In this document: piece by piece, positions 18,573-26,086 of the stretch | How positions within the stretch are numbered: the first letter of the stretch is position 1 | How the letters are laid out: each line of letters begins with the position of its first letter | DNA from: JAWKWH01 sp963669285 | Lineage (GTDB): Bacteria > Pseudomonadota > Alphaproteobacteria > Rhizobiales > Rhizobiaceae | Length of the DNA stretch: 64,000 nt | Assembly (NCBI GenBank): GCA_963669285.2 | Contig: CAXXSI010000023.1 | Span: 1-64,000 of the forward strand | Direction: 5' to 3' | Position numbers and translations under genes: made by a program | Notes under the pieces: generated by a model | The model's database searches: none | Told to the model about the DNA's origin: nothing | The model's input: only the letters and a program-made list of their open reading frames with translations

Positions 18573-19181
18573 TCAGGCGCGGCCTGCCTCGGTGCTCAGA
18601 TGAACAGGGTCAATGCCGAGAGATGACAGTACACGATCGTATTTGTTGGTGATATCGGCATCGAACAGGAGCGAGCGGTCAGCCCAGCAGGTCAGCCAGC
18701 CGTTTTCGGCGATCTCGGCCTCCAGTTGACCGGGGCCCCATCCCGAATATCCAAGCGCCATAAACGCCTCGGAAGGTCCTTCGCCGTCCGATATGGCCTT
18801 GAGGATGTCGATTGTCGCCGTCATGACGATACTATCATCGACGGGCATCGATGCCTCCGACACGTAGTCGTCGGAATGGATAACGAATCCCCTGCCCTGA
18901 TCGACCGGTCCGCCGCTGCGAACCACCAGATTTCGCGCGTTGTCAGGCAACCTGATCTCGTCTTTGGCGTCGATGATATTCAACTGAATCAACAACTCGG
19001 AAAACTGTATTTGCTGAGCGCGGTTGATGATCAGGCCCATTGCCCCTTCTTCGCTGTGGGCGCAAAGATAGATGACCGATCGCGTGAAGCGCTCGTCAAG
19101 CATACCCGGCATCGCGACAAGAAACTGCCCGTCAAGCGAGCTGCGCCGGTCATTGCGATTGTCACACCTGTCGATTTCCAT
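18573..19181 (-). CDS. YqgE/AlgH family protein (UPF0301)
   Basis: A 202-residue cytoplasmic protein of the conserved YqgE/AlgH family, whose biochemical role is not established. Family landmarks are the N-terminal LDGQFLVAMPGMLDERF, GAMGLIINRA in the middle, and LGYSGWGPGQLEAEI near the C-terminal third. I use the ATG at 19181; a TTG two codons upstream is also possible and has an AAAGG at better spacing. It converges with the EAL gene and is divergent from the DsbD-like gene. Confidence 0.92.
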   Translation of the reverse strand: MEIDRCDNRNDRRSSLDGQFLVAMPGMLDERFTRSVIYLCAHSEEGAMGLIINRAQQIQFSELLIQLNIIDAKDEIRLPDNARNLVVRSGGPVDQGRGFVIHSDDYVSEASMPVDDSIVMTATIDILKAISDGEGPSEAFMALGYSGWGPGQLEAEIAENGWLTCWADRSLLFDADITNKYDRVLSSLGIDPVHLSTEAGRA

Positions 19182-19314
19182 GGTCAAAGATTATGCCTTT
19201 CACGGTCCGATGAACAGAGCAAACGGATCACAGTTGGTAATTGAGTGAACCAAGCCTTTCACACAAATATCATAATCCTTGTTCCACCTTGGCATTGCAT
19301 GCGCGCTCGCAAAG

Positions 19315-19329
19315 GACCAAGATTTGGTC
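19315..19329 (+). promoter_or_regulatory. Palindrome abutting the start codon of the DsbD-like gene
   Basis: GACCAA-GAT-TTGGTC, perfect 6-bp arms and a 3-base centre, ends at the base before the ATG at 19330. The likely ribosome site AAAGGA (19311-19316) runs into the left arm. In the mRNA a hairpin here could mask the ribosome site; as DNA it could be an operator. Neither role is shown by the sequence alone. Confidence 0.35.
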
Positions 19330-20136
19330 ATGAAATTGCATATTTTGCCCGTTCTCGCATTTATTTCGATCGGTCTCGCAAGTCCTGCGTTTGCCGCCAG
19401 CAGCGACTGGTTTGACACCGAAGGCGGCGAAATCCGCCTGGTCACCGAAGACAAGGCAGATGAATCCGGCATTTTGAGGGGCGTACTGGAAATCGTGTTG
19501 CGCCCGGGCTGGAAAACCTACTGGATGGATCCCGGCGATGCGGGTGTCCCGCCGCAGGTGGATATCAGCGCAAGCCGCGATGTCAGCAGCGCTGTCATCC
19601 GTTTCCCGGCTCCAAGGCGCTTCGATGACGGCTACGCCGTCTGGGCCGGCTACAAGGATCATGTCCTGCTGGCCATAGAGTTCGAGGTCGGCGATTTTCC
19701 ACTGCTGGAGGCCGATGTGTTTTTGGGGGTGTGCGAGAAGATCTGCATTCCCGTTCAAACACGGTTCTCGATCGATCCTTACGCAGTTAGCGCCGATGGC
19801 GCTGAGGCAAAAACGGTAGAAGATGCCTTCGCCGGACTGCCAAAAGCAGCGGATGAAACGTTCCGATTACATGCTCTTGAATTGACCACAGGTGAAACGT
19901 TGCGTGCGCGGACCACGAATCCTGCGATAGATGGGAACAAAGAGCTGTTCATCGCATCAGCCGAAGGTTGGTATTTTGGTACGCCGAAGCTTTCTGAGGA
20001 TGGTCAGGTTTTCGATGTACCAATTCTGGGACGGCCTAAAAACACCGGTGATGACGTGAAATTCAACTACACCTTGATATCGGGCGCCGACGCCGTTTCG
20101 GGCACCACGACAATTTCGACCGCGAAATCCAACTGA
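19330..20136 (+). CDS. Periplasmic protein with DsbD N-terminal-like domain
   Basis: A 268-residue exported protein: signal peptide to about ASPAFA (residue 22), then a domain like the N-terminal, thiol-carrying part of DsbD. The family segments PGWKTYWMDPGDAGVPPQ and GVCEKICIPVQ are present, the latter with a Cys-x3-Cys pair. It lacks the transmembrane reductase and thioredoxin modules of full DsbD, so it can only be a partner in periplasmic thiol or copper-protein chemistry. Its place near cytochrome oxidase assembly genes would fit, but they are on the other strand. The start at 19330 gives a clean signal peptide. Confidence 0.85.
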   Translation: MKLHILPVLAFISIGLASPAFAASSDWFDTEGGEIRLVTEDKADESGILRGVLEIVLRPGWKTYWMDPGDAGVPPQVDISASRDVSSAVIRFPAPRRFDDGYAVWAGYKDHVLLAIEFEVGDFPLLEADVFLGVCEKICIPVQTRFSIDPYAVSADGAEAKTVEDAFAGLPKAADETFRLHALELTTGETLRARTTNPAIDGNKELFIASAEGWYFGTPKLSEDGQVFDVPILGRPKNTGDDVKFNYTLISGADAVSGTTTISTAKSN

Positions 20137-20238
20137 CCATCTCGGGATAGTGCAAGAAAACGAGGCCTGGTTCTGGACTTCGCGCACCAGCGTCATACCT
20201 GTGACAGGCGGGCACATTTTTTGAGATTGGAGAACCTG

Positions 20239-20724
20239 ATGACCATTTCAGTTGGGCAAAAGCTTCCTGAAGCGACATTCAAGACCGTAACCAGCGATGG
20301 CCCAACTGATCTGACCAGCGCTGATGTCTTCGCCGGCAAGAAGGTCGTCCTGTTTGGCGTTCCGGGTGCGTTTACCGGGACATGCACCAACCAACACATG
20401 CCGGGCTTCGTGGAAAACCACGACACTCTGCTGGCCAAGGGCGTGGACACGGTGGCCGTGGTTTCGGTCAACGATCCGTTCGTGATGAATGCCTGGTCCA
20501 AGGCCACCAATGCGAATGGCAAAATCCTCTCGCTCGCCGATTGGGACGGGACATTCGCCAAAAACACCGGGCTTGACGTGGATTTGGCGATAGCCGGAAT
20601 GGGTCTGCGATGCCAACGCTTTTCCATGATCGTCGAGGACGGAACTGTGACGTCGCTCCATCTTGAGCCGAAGCCCGGTCAGGCCATCGAAACGGGTGCC
20701 GCAAAAATTCTCGAGGAATTGTAA
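20239..20724 (+). CDS. Peroxiredoxin, Prx5 type
   Basis: Thiol peroxidase of 161 residues that reduces hydroperoxides. The active site is PGAFTGTC with the peroxidatic Cys at residue 49, followed by NQHMPGF as in the Prx5/AhpE-like glutaredoxin-dependent group. In the conserved C-terminal arginine segment (GLRCQRFSMIVEDG) a cysteine occupies the position before the Gln-Arg, where serine is usual in relatives I know; it could act as a resolving cysteine. The ribosome site GGAGAACCTG fixes the ATG at 20239 over an upstream TTG. It converges with rnhA. Confidence 0.93.
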   Translation: MTISVGQKLPEATFKTVTSDGPTDLTSADVFAGKKVVLFGVPGAFTGTCTNQHMPGFVENHDTLLAKGVDTVAVVSVNDPFVMNAWSKATNANGKILSLADWDGTFAKNTGLDVDLAIAGMGLRCQRFSMIVEDGTVTSLHLEPKPGQAIETGAAKILEEL

Positions 20725-20746
20725 AACGGCGGATAAATTGCCGCCG
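20721..20746 (-). terminator. Terminator after rnhA
   Basis: On the minus strand, CGGCGG / CCGCCG arms enclose an 8-base loop and are followed by TTTTAC. It lies 14 bp beyond the rnhA stop and would end the long oxidase-ispH-thrB-rnhA run. On the plus strand there is no T-run after the hairpin. Confidence 0.5.
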
Positions 20747-20759
20747 CGAAACGCAAATT

Positions 20760-21194
20760 CTATTTGTGGGGCTCCATGCCTCTACGCGCCAGTTCGTCGG
20801 CACGCTCGTTTTCCGGATGACCGGCATGACCCTTGATCCAATGCCAACTGACCTTGTGCCGACCTCTCGCCTCATCCAGCGCCTGCCATAGTTCGGCGTT
20901 CTTGACCGGTTTTTTTGCAGCGGTTCGCCATCCGTTGTTTTTCCAGCCGTCGATCCAGCCGGAAATACCGTCGCGAACGTAAACGCTGTCGGTATAAAGA
21001 TCGACCTGACAAGGTTCCTTGAGCGCATTGAGCGCCTCAATCGCAGCGGATAGTTCCATGCGGTTGTTAGTGGTTTCCGCCTCGCCGCCATAGAGCTCCT
21101 TTTCAACCCCGCCAAACCGCAACAGTGCGCCCCAACCACCGGGACCGGGATTGCCGGAGCAAGCCCCGTCGGTAAAAATCTCCACTGATTTCAT
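20760..21194 (-). CDS. rnhA: Ribonuclease HI
   Basis: Cleaves the RNA strand of RNA-DNA hybrids. The 144-residue length is standard for bacterial RNase HI. Catalytic residues are in FTDGACSGNPGPGGW (Asp9), NNRMELSAAIEAL (Glu), YTDSVYV (Asp) and the C-terminal GHPENERADELA (Asp). The basic protrusion (WKNNGWRTAAKKPVKN) that grips the hybrid is present. Its ATG overlaps the thrB TGA by 4 bp, so the two are translationally coupled. It is the last gene of the minus-strand run. Confidence 0.97.
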   Translation of the reverse strand: MKSVEIFTDGACSGNPGPGGWGALLRFGGVEKELYGGEAETTNNRMELSAAIEALNALKEPCQVDLYTDSVYVRDGISGWIDGWKNNGWRTAAKKPVKNAELWQALDEARGRHKVSWHWIKGHAGHPENERADELARRGMEPHK

Positions 21195-22159
21195 GGTGTT
21201 ACCAAGCCATATTCGCGCGCTGATTCAATACCGCGATGAAAGCGAAGACGCCTGATATATTCCGTCGGATCGCGCTTCTTGATCAGATCGCCATCCGGAC
21301 CGGCACTCCAATCATACAGCCGGGTCAGCAGAAACCGCAGCGCCGCGCCGCGCGCCAATACCGGTAGAGCTTCGGCTTCCTCGGATTCCAGTGCGCGCAC
21401 CGATTGATAGCCCGACAACAGCGCTGTTCCCTTGGTCAGGTTGAAGGAAAAGTCGCGCTCGAAACACCAGGCATTCAGGCAGATGGCGACGTCGTAAGCA
21501 TAGAGGTCATTGCAGGCGAAATAGAAATCGATCAGCCCCGACAGCTCACCGCCGAGGAAGAACACATTGTCGGGGAACAGATCGGCGTGGATCACGCCTG
21601 CAGGCAATTTTTTGGGCCAGGCGGAGGCGATCACCGCAAAATCCGCGTCGATCTCATCGGCAAGACCGGGAGCAACTGTATCAGCGCCGGATCTGGCCTT
21701 TTCCCAAAGGCCGCGCCAACCGTCCGGGTCGAGCGCATTTGGCCGGGAGAGCGGGAAATCGGCGCCGGCGATGTGAAGCCGGGCGATCGCTTCGCCGACC
21801 TGCCGGCAATGTTCGACAGTCGGCCGGCGCATCCACATGCCTTCGAGAAACGTTATCAACGCAGCGGGCCGGCCGGCCAACTGACCGACAACGGCTCCGT
21901 CATCACGGTGCACCGGAAGCGGGCAAGCGATGTTCTTACCCGCCAGATGCTCCATCAAGCCGAGAAAGAACGGTAAGTCGGCTTCCGCGACCCGCTTTTC
22001 GTAAAGCGTCAGAATGTAGGAAGCATCCGAGGTATGAACGAGAAAATTTGTGTTCTCGGTGCCTTCGGCAATTCCCTTATAGGACAGCAGTTCGCCGACG
22101 GAATAGTGTCCTAGGAACTCGGCCAGTTCGATCTCAGTTATGTCAGTATATACCGCCAT
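21191..22159 (-). CDS. thrB: Homoserine kinase (aminoglycoside-phosphotransferase-like type)
   Basis: ATP-dependent phosphorylation of L-homoserine, the step before threonine synthase. At 322 residues it belongs to the protein-kinase-fold ThrB type typical of alphaproteobacteria, not the GHMP kinase type. The catalytic Brenner motif is VIHADLFPDNVFF, followed by the metal-binding Asp in GLIDFYFACND. The N terminus (YTDITEIELAEFL) matches the family. Its start overlaps the ispH stop by one base and its end overlaps rnhA by four, so ispH-thrB-rnhA look tightly coupled. Confidence 0.95.
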   Translation of the reverse strand: MAVYTDITEIELAEFLGHYSVGELLSYKGIAEGTENTNFLVHTSDASYILTLYEKRVAEADLPFFLGLMEHLAGKNIACPLPVHRDDGAVVGQLAGRPAALITFLEGMWMRRPTVEHCRQVGEAIARLHIAGADFPLSRPNALDPDGWRGLWEKARSGADTVAPGLADEIDADFAVIASAWPKKLPAGVIHADLFPDNVFFLGGELSGLIDFYFACNDLYAYDVAICLNAWCFERDFSFNLTKGTALLSGYQSVRALESEEAEALPVLARGAALRFLLTRLYDWSAGPDGDLIKKRDPTEYIRRLRFHRGIESAREYGLVTP

Positions 22160-23169
22160 CAGGCCGATCCGTTGACAAAGGCCATGTCGGCGGTGGTCAG
22201 TTCCTGGTCGCGAAGGTCGCGCATGACCGGAAACTCTTCCGTTTCGGTTGCCGTGACGGCGAGCTCGACGGAGACATCGTAGCGGGCATTAAATGCTTCG
22301 ATGATTTCGTCGACGATGATTTCCGGCGCCGAGGCTCCAGCGGACAGTCCCAGCACAGAGATTCCGTCCATGTCCGGCCAGGAGATTTCCGCAGCCCTCT
22401 GCACGAGAATAGAGCGTTTGGCGCCGGCGCGTTCGGCAACTTCCACCAAGCGACGGGAATTGGAGGAATTCGGCGCGCCGACAACGATGAACAAATCCGC
22501 ACCCGCCGCCGTTTGCTTGACCGCCTCCTGGCGGTTTGTCGTCGCATAACAGATCGATTCTGCTGCCGGTGACTGAATATCGGTAAAACGCCTCTTCAAG
22601 GCCTCGATGATCCCGGCGGTATCTTCAACCGACAGGGTGGTCTGAGTAACAAAACCAAGCGCCGAGCCCTCCGGCGGCGCAAAATCGTTGGCATCGTCCT
22701 CCGTCTCGATCAGCGAAACGGCGCCCGCCGGCAACTGGCCCATGGTGCCGATGACCTCGGGGTGGCCTGCGTGTCCTATCAGAAGCACGTGACGGCCCAG
22801 TCGCTGATGGCGCATGGCCTGTTTGTGAACCTTCGAAACCAGCGGACAGGTGGCGTCAAGATAAAACAGGTTTCGCGATTCAGCATCGGCGGGAACGGAT
22901 TTGGGCACGCCGTGCGCCGAGAACACTACCGGGCAGTGGCGATGTTCCGCGGGGATTTCATCGAGTTCCTCGATAAATACCGCGCCACGTTTCTGCAAGC
23001 CTTCGACCACGTACCGGTTGTGCACGATCTCGTGGCGTACATAGACCGGCGCACCGTATTTTTTCAGCGCCAACACGACAATCTGGATCGCCCTGTCAAC
23101 ACCGGCACAAAAGCCGCGCGGTTGGCACAGGCGGATCGTCAGAGGAGGTTTGGTGTCGGTAGCTGGCAT
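22159..23169 (-). CDS. ispH: 4-hydroxy-3-methylbut-2-enyl diphosphate reductase
   Basis: Last enzyme of the MEP isoprenoid pathway, making IPP and DMAPP with a 4Fe-4S cluster; dxs for the first step is in this window at 35.5 kb. The 336 residues carry the three cluster cysteines in QPRGFCAGVDRA (Cys21), LDATCPLVSKVH and ESICYATTNRQ. The HGVPKSVP and GHAGHPEV histidine segments that bind the diphosphate and the TLSVEDT glutamate segment are present. It overlaps thrB by one base and follows the SURF1 gene after 68 bp. Confidence 0.97.
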   Translation of the reverse strand: MPATDTKPPLTIRLCQPRGFCAGVDRAIQIVVLALKKYGAPVYVRHEIVHNRYVVEGLQKRGAVFIEELDEIPAEHRHCPVVFSAHGVPKSVPADAESRNLFYLDATCPLVSKVHKQAMRHQRLGRHVLLIGHAGHPEVIGTMGQLPAGAVSLIETEDDANDFAPPEGSALGFVTQTTLSVEDTAGIIEALKRRFTDIQSPAAESICYATTNRQEAVKQTAAGADLFIVVGAPNSSNSRRLVEVAERAGAKRSILVQRAAEISWPDMDGISVLGLSAGASAPEIIVDEIIEAFNARYDVSVELAVTATETEEFPVMRDLRDQELTTADMAFVNGSA

Positions 23170-23237
23170 GCTTTTGTCATCTCGTTTGCGAGCGGTGATG
23201 ACCGTTTTGGCCCACCAATGTCAAGCGTCTGGGCCGG

Positions 23238-23987
23238 TCAGCTGCGCGATCGCTCGCGCCAGAGCCAAAAGCCGAATACACCGGCCAGCGAAGCGGCCAA
23301 TCCGTACCAAGTCACAGCGTAGGGCAGATGGTTGTTGGGCATATTGACAATCGTCACGCCGCCTATAGGCAACCCGCCCGGATTGGGCGCATCATCGGCA
23401 TCGACAAACATGGGAACGACCTCACCGGCAAGCCGGTACCCGCTTAGACGCGCCATGGTGTCCAAATCCTTCCAGTAATAGATATTCTTGGAAAGATCGT
23501 TGTCTGGAACCACCCATGACGGTTTGCGGTCCAAACGATTGCGGGCAAGTCCGGTCACCGAGACCGGCCCATCGATCTGTCCATCGGATCTGCTACCGGG
23601 ATCCTTCCTGTCGAAGGGCACAAATCCGCGGTTGACGAACACGATCCGGCCGTCGCCGAGCCGCAATGGCGTATAGACGAAATAACCACTCAGGCCGTTG
23701 TGGGTGGCAAAGAAATGGCGTTCGTTCAGGTGCTCGAATTGCCCCGAAACCACCACCGGGCGGTAATCGACATCGCCGGTCTCGCGCATAATCCGCTCGA
23801 TATCTGCAAAGTCTCGCGGTTGTGACTTCAACCGGTCGGTGATCGAGGCCAGCAGATCCTGTTTCCACTGCAACCGCTGAACCTGCCATGTACCAAGGCC
23901 GAGCAGAGCGATGAAAACCAGACATGTAAGGACAATGAAGACCTTGCGTTTCCACTGACTGCCGGAGCGGCGCGAACCATCGTTCAT
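23238..23987 (-). CDS. SURF1-family cytochrome oxidase assembly protein
   Basis: Inner-membrane protein of 249 residues needed for heme a insertion into the aa3 oxidase. Architecture is typical: one transmembrane helix near residues 17-37 followed by LGTWQVQRLQWK, a periplasmic domain with RPVVVSGQFEH and GRIVFVNRGFVP, then NNHLPYAVTWYGLA and a second helix near the C terminus. The ATG at 23987 is used; the frame is open 54 codons further but that part has no family similarity. It begins 5 bp after DUF983 and lies in the oxidase cluster. Confidence 0.93.
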   Translation of the reverse strand: MNDGSRRSGSQWKRKVFIVLTCLVFIALLGLGTWQVQRLQWKQDLLASITDRLKSQPRDFADIERIMRETGDVDYRPVVVSGQFEHLNERHFFATHNGLSGYFVYTPLRLGDGRIVFVNRGFVPFDRKDPGSRSDGQIDGPVSVTGLARNRLDRKPSWVVPDNDLSKNIYYWKDLDTMARLSGYRLAGEVVPMFVDADDAPNPGGLPIGGVTIVNMPNNHLPYAVTWYGLAASLAGVFGFWLWRERSRS

Positions 23988-23992
23988 GTCGC

Positions 23993-24370
23993 CTATTCCA
24001 GCTTTCCCTGGGCGGCCTTGTTGGCATATTGGAGGTTGATGAGGACACCTTTGATCAGACGCAATGCGGTCAGGCACAGCACGACGGCAAGTGGAATCCA
24101 GAGCATGAAATGCACCCATAAGGGCGGCCCGAAACTGACCTCCAACCATAGCGCCAGACCGACGACGACAAAACCGATGATCAAGATGACGAATACCGCC
24201 GGTCCGTCTCCGGCGTCGGCGAAGTCATAATCCAGGCGGCAGTTCGCGCAGGATTTTCCGACCGACAGAAAACCGGAAAACAAGCGGCCCTGACCGCATC
24301 GCGGGCAGTTGCCGCGCAAGCCTGCGCTGACTGGATCAACCGGCGGATAGTGGGCTTTGTCGGCGTTCAT
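23993..24370 (-). CDS. DUF983 membrane protein
   Basis: A 125-residue protein with an N-terminal zinc-ribbon-like pair, CPRCGQG and CANCRLDY (two CxxC motifs about 23 residues apart), followed by two hydrophobic helices. DUF983 proteins regularly accompany cytochrome oxidase genes in alphaproteobacteria, which suggests an assembly role; the function is not established. The ribosome site GAGGAAAGGGCCT fixes the ATG at 24370. It lies between coxC and the SURF1 gene, 79 bp after coxC, with a strong hairpin in between. Confidence 0.88.
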   Translation of the reverse strand: MNADKAHYPPVDPVSAGLRGNCPRCGQGRLFSGFLSVGKSCANCRLDYDFADAGDGPAVFVILIIGFVVVGLALWLEVSFGPPLWVHFMLWIPLAVVLCLTALRLIKGVLINLQYANKAAQGKLE

Positions 24371-24390
24371 AGGCCCTTTCCTCAACCACC

Positions 24391-24420
24391 GGGGGCGGCC
24401 ATGCTGCCATGACCGCCCCC
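24391..24420 (-). promoter_or_regulatory. Intercistronic RNA hairpin between coxC and DUF983
   Basis: GGGGGCGG and CCGCCCCC arms continue inward as CATG/CATG around a 4-base loop. In minus-strand RNA the only irregular position is a G-U pair, giving a continuous 13-bp stem; in plus-strand RNA the same position is a C-A mismatch. No T-run follows on the minus strand, so it is more likely an RNA stability or processing element than a terminator. Confidence 0.5.
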
Positions 24421-24449
24421 AAACTGCTCATACCGTACAGGACGCCTGT

Positions 24450-25325
24450 TCAGTGCGCGATCGGCGCTCCAGATGACGCCCAAACATAGACGCAGGTGAA
24501 CAGGAACAGCCACACAACGTCAACGAAATGCCAGTACCAGGCGGCAGCCTCAAATCCGAAATGCTGCTCCGGCTTGAAATGACCGGCCATCGCCCGGAAC
24601 AGACAGACCAGCAGGAAGATCGTTCCGACCAGAACATGGAAACCGTGGAAACCGGTCGCCATGAAGAAGGTGGCGCCGTAGATCGAATCCTTGAAGGCAA
24701 AGGGCGCGTGCGCGTACTCATAAACTTGGACCGCCGAGAACAGCGCGCCAAGCGTAACGGTCAGGACAAGGCCCCAAATCAGCCCCTGGCGGTCGTTGTG
24801 CAACAGCGCATGGTGCGCCCAGGTGACCGTCGTTCCCGACAGCAGCAGGATAATCGTGTTGTAAAGCGGCAGATGGAAGGGATCCAGCACCTCGATGCCC
24901 TGGGGTGGCCAGGTTCCGCCAGTGAACGCAACACGTGCCGTTTGCGCCGCCTCGTTGGAATAAAGGCTGGCATCAAAAAACGCCCAGAACCAGGCAACGA
25001 AGAACATTACCTCGGAGGCGATGAACATGATCATGCCGTACCGCAGATGCAGCGATACAACACGGGTATGGTCGCCTGCATGGGCTTCCTTGATCGTATC
25101 CGTCCACCAGACGAACATGGTGTAGAGCACGATGGCAAAGCCGATGAAGAACAGCCACGGATTGGCGATATTGAATCCGAAGATGGGGAATTCACCGCCA
25201 TTTAGGTAGCGCATCCACGCCACGCCGCCGATTGCCATGATCAAGGCTCCAGTCGCGCCTATCAATGGCCAGGGGCTCGGGTCGAGAATGTGGTAGTCGT
25301 GATTTTTCGCGTGTGAATCGGCCAT
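24450..25325 (-). CDS. coxC: Cytochrome c oxidase subunit III
   Basis: Seven-helix subunit of the aa3-type terminal oxidase; 291 residues. The family's conserved glutamate is in FIASEVMFFVAWFWAFFD. Other landmarks are HVRYGM-like HLRYGMIMFIASE, the GTTVTWAHHALL histidines, and GFHGFHVLVGTIFL with AAWYWHFVDVVWLFLF at the C terminus. The start is the ATG at 25325, preceded by TTGGGGGTTGAT; a TTG four codons upstream is less likely. One base separates it from the ctaG stop, so the two are coupled. Confidence 0.97.
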   Translation of the reverse strand: MADSHAKNHDYHILDPSPWPLIGATGALIMAIGGVAWMRYLNGGEFPIFGFNIANPWLFFIGFAIVLYTMFVWWTDTIKEAHAGDHTRVVSLHLRYGMIMFIASEVMFFVAWFWAFFDASLYSNEAAQTARVAFTGGTWPPQGIEVLDPFHLPLYNTIILLLSGTTVTWAHHALLHNDRQGLIWGLVLTVTLGALFSAVQVYEYAHAPFAFKDSIYGATFFMATGFHGFHVLVGTIFLLVCLFRAMAGHFKPEQHFGFEAAAWYWHFVDVVWLFLFTCVYVWASSGAPIAH

Positions 25326-25326
25326 A

Positions 25327-25920
25327 TCAACCCCCAAGGTTATTGTCCGTGGTTGTATTCAAATTGCCCGCAGCGATCGGCTCCTCGCCGTCGATAGGGA
25401 AGAAAGTGTATGAAAGCGTAATTGTATGGAGATCGTTCATCTCCGGTGCGTCGACGATGTCCGGATCGACGAAAAACACCACCGGCATGTCCAGCGTTTC
25501 GCCCGGCTTCAACTCGGTATCGGTGAAGCAAAAGCACTCCATCTTGTTGAAGTAAGCACCGGCAAATTGCGGCGTAACGTTAAACGTCGCCCTGCCTCGC
25601 GCCGATTCGCCAAACAGGTTTTTCGCTTCGTAGGCGATCTTGACCGTTTCGCCGATGTTCATGGTGATATCGCGTTGAACCGGTGCAAAATCCCAAGGCA
25701 ATCCGCCAGCGGTATTGGCATCAAAACGAACAGTGATCTTGCGATCGAGAATTCGGTCGGACGCCTGCTCAACGCGCTGTGTCGTACCGCCGTAACCGGT
25801 GACCTGACAAAATATCTGATACAGTGGAACCGCCGCATACGACATGCCGATCATGCCGGCAAAAAATGCCAGGCAGGAAACCGCGATCAGCTTGTTGGAC
25901 CGGCTCTTCGATTGGCTCAT
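25327..25920 (-). CDS. ctaG: Cytochrome c oxidase assembly protein CtaG (Cox11)
   Basis: Copper chaperone that delivers copper to the CuB site of subunit I. It has 197 residues, with a single N-terminal membrane anchor (LIAVSCLAFFAGMIGMSYA) followed by VPLYQIFCQVTGYGGT and a beta-sandwich domain. The copper-binding motif ECFCF is present in MECFCFTDTELKPGE, as is the MPVVFFVDPDI segment. I chose the ATG at 25920; an ATG two codons upstream overlaps the coxF tail and is also possible. It lies between coxF and coxC. Confidence 0.95.
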   Translation of the reverse strand: MSQSKSRSNKLIAVSCLAFFAGMIGMSYAAVPLYQIFCQVTGYGGTTQRVEQASDRILDRKITVRFDANTAGGLPWDFAPVQRDITMNIGETVKIAYEAKNLFGESARGRATFNVTPQFAGAYFNKMECFCFTDTELKPGETLDMPVVFFVDPDIVDAPEMNDLHTITLSYTFFPIDGEEPIAAGNLNTTTDNNLGG

Positions 25921-25927
25921 CGGCATC

Positions 25928-26083
25928 TCACAGCGGCCTGTCAAACAATGCGGGGCCAAGCTTTGCCAAGCTCGCCACGTAGACCAGGATAACGAATGCG
26001 GCCAGTGCCAAACCGATAGCCAGGCTGCGGCTGCGGCGCGCTTTCAACTGAGTTTCGGTCGGGGTGATCGCGTCTTTTGCCAT
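25928..26083 (-). CDS. coxF: CoxF-like small membrane protein
   Basis: A 51-residue gene between ctaB and ctaG. It begins MAKDAITPTETQLKARR, has one hydrophobic helix (LAIGLALAAFVILVYVASL) and ends ALFDRPL. Small single-helix proteins called CoxF sit at exactly this position in rhizobial ctaB-ctaG intervals, and a single-helix assembly or fourth subunit role is plausible. The ATG lies 3 bp after the ctaB TGA and its stop 7 bp before the ctaG start, as expected for coupled translation. The name rests mainly on position and shape. Confidence 0.8.
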   Translation of the reverse strand: MAKDAITPTETQLKARRSRSLAIGLALAAFVILVYVASLAKLGPALFDRPL

Positions 26084-26086
26084 TGT

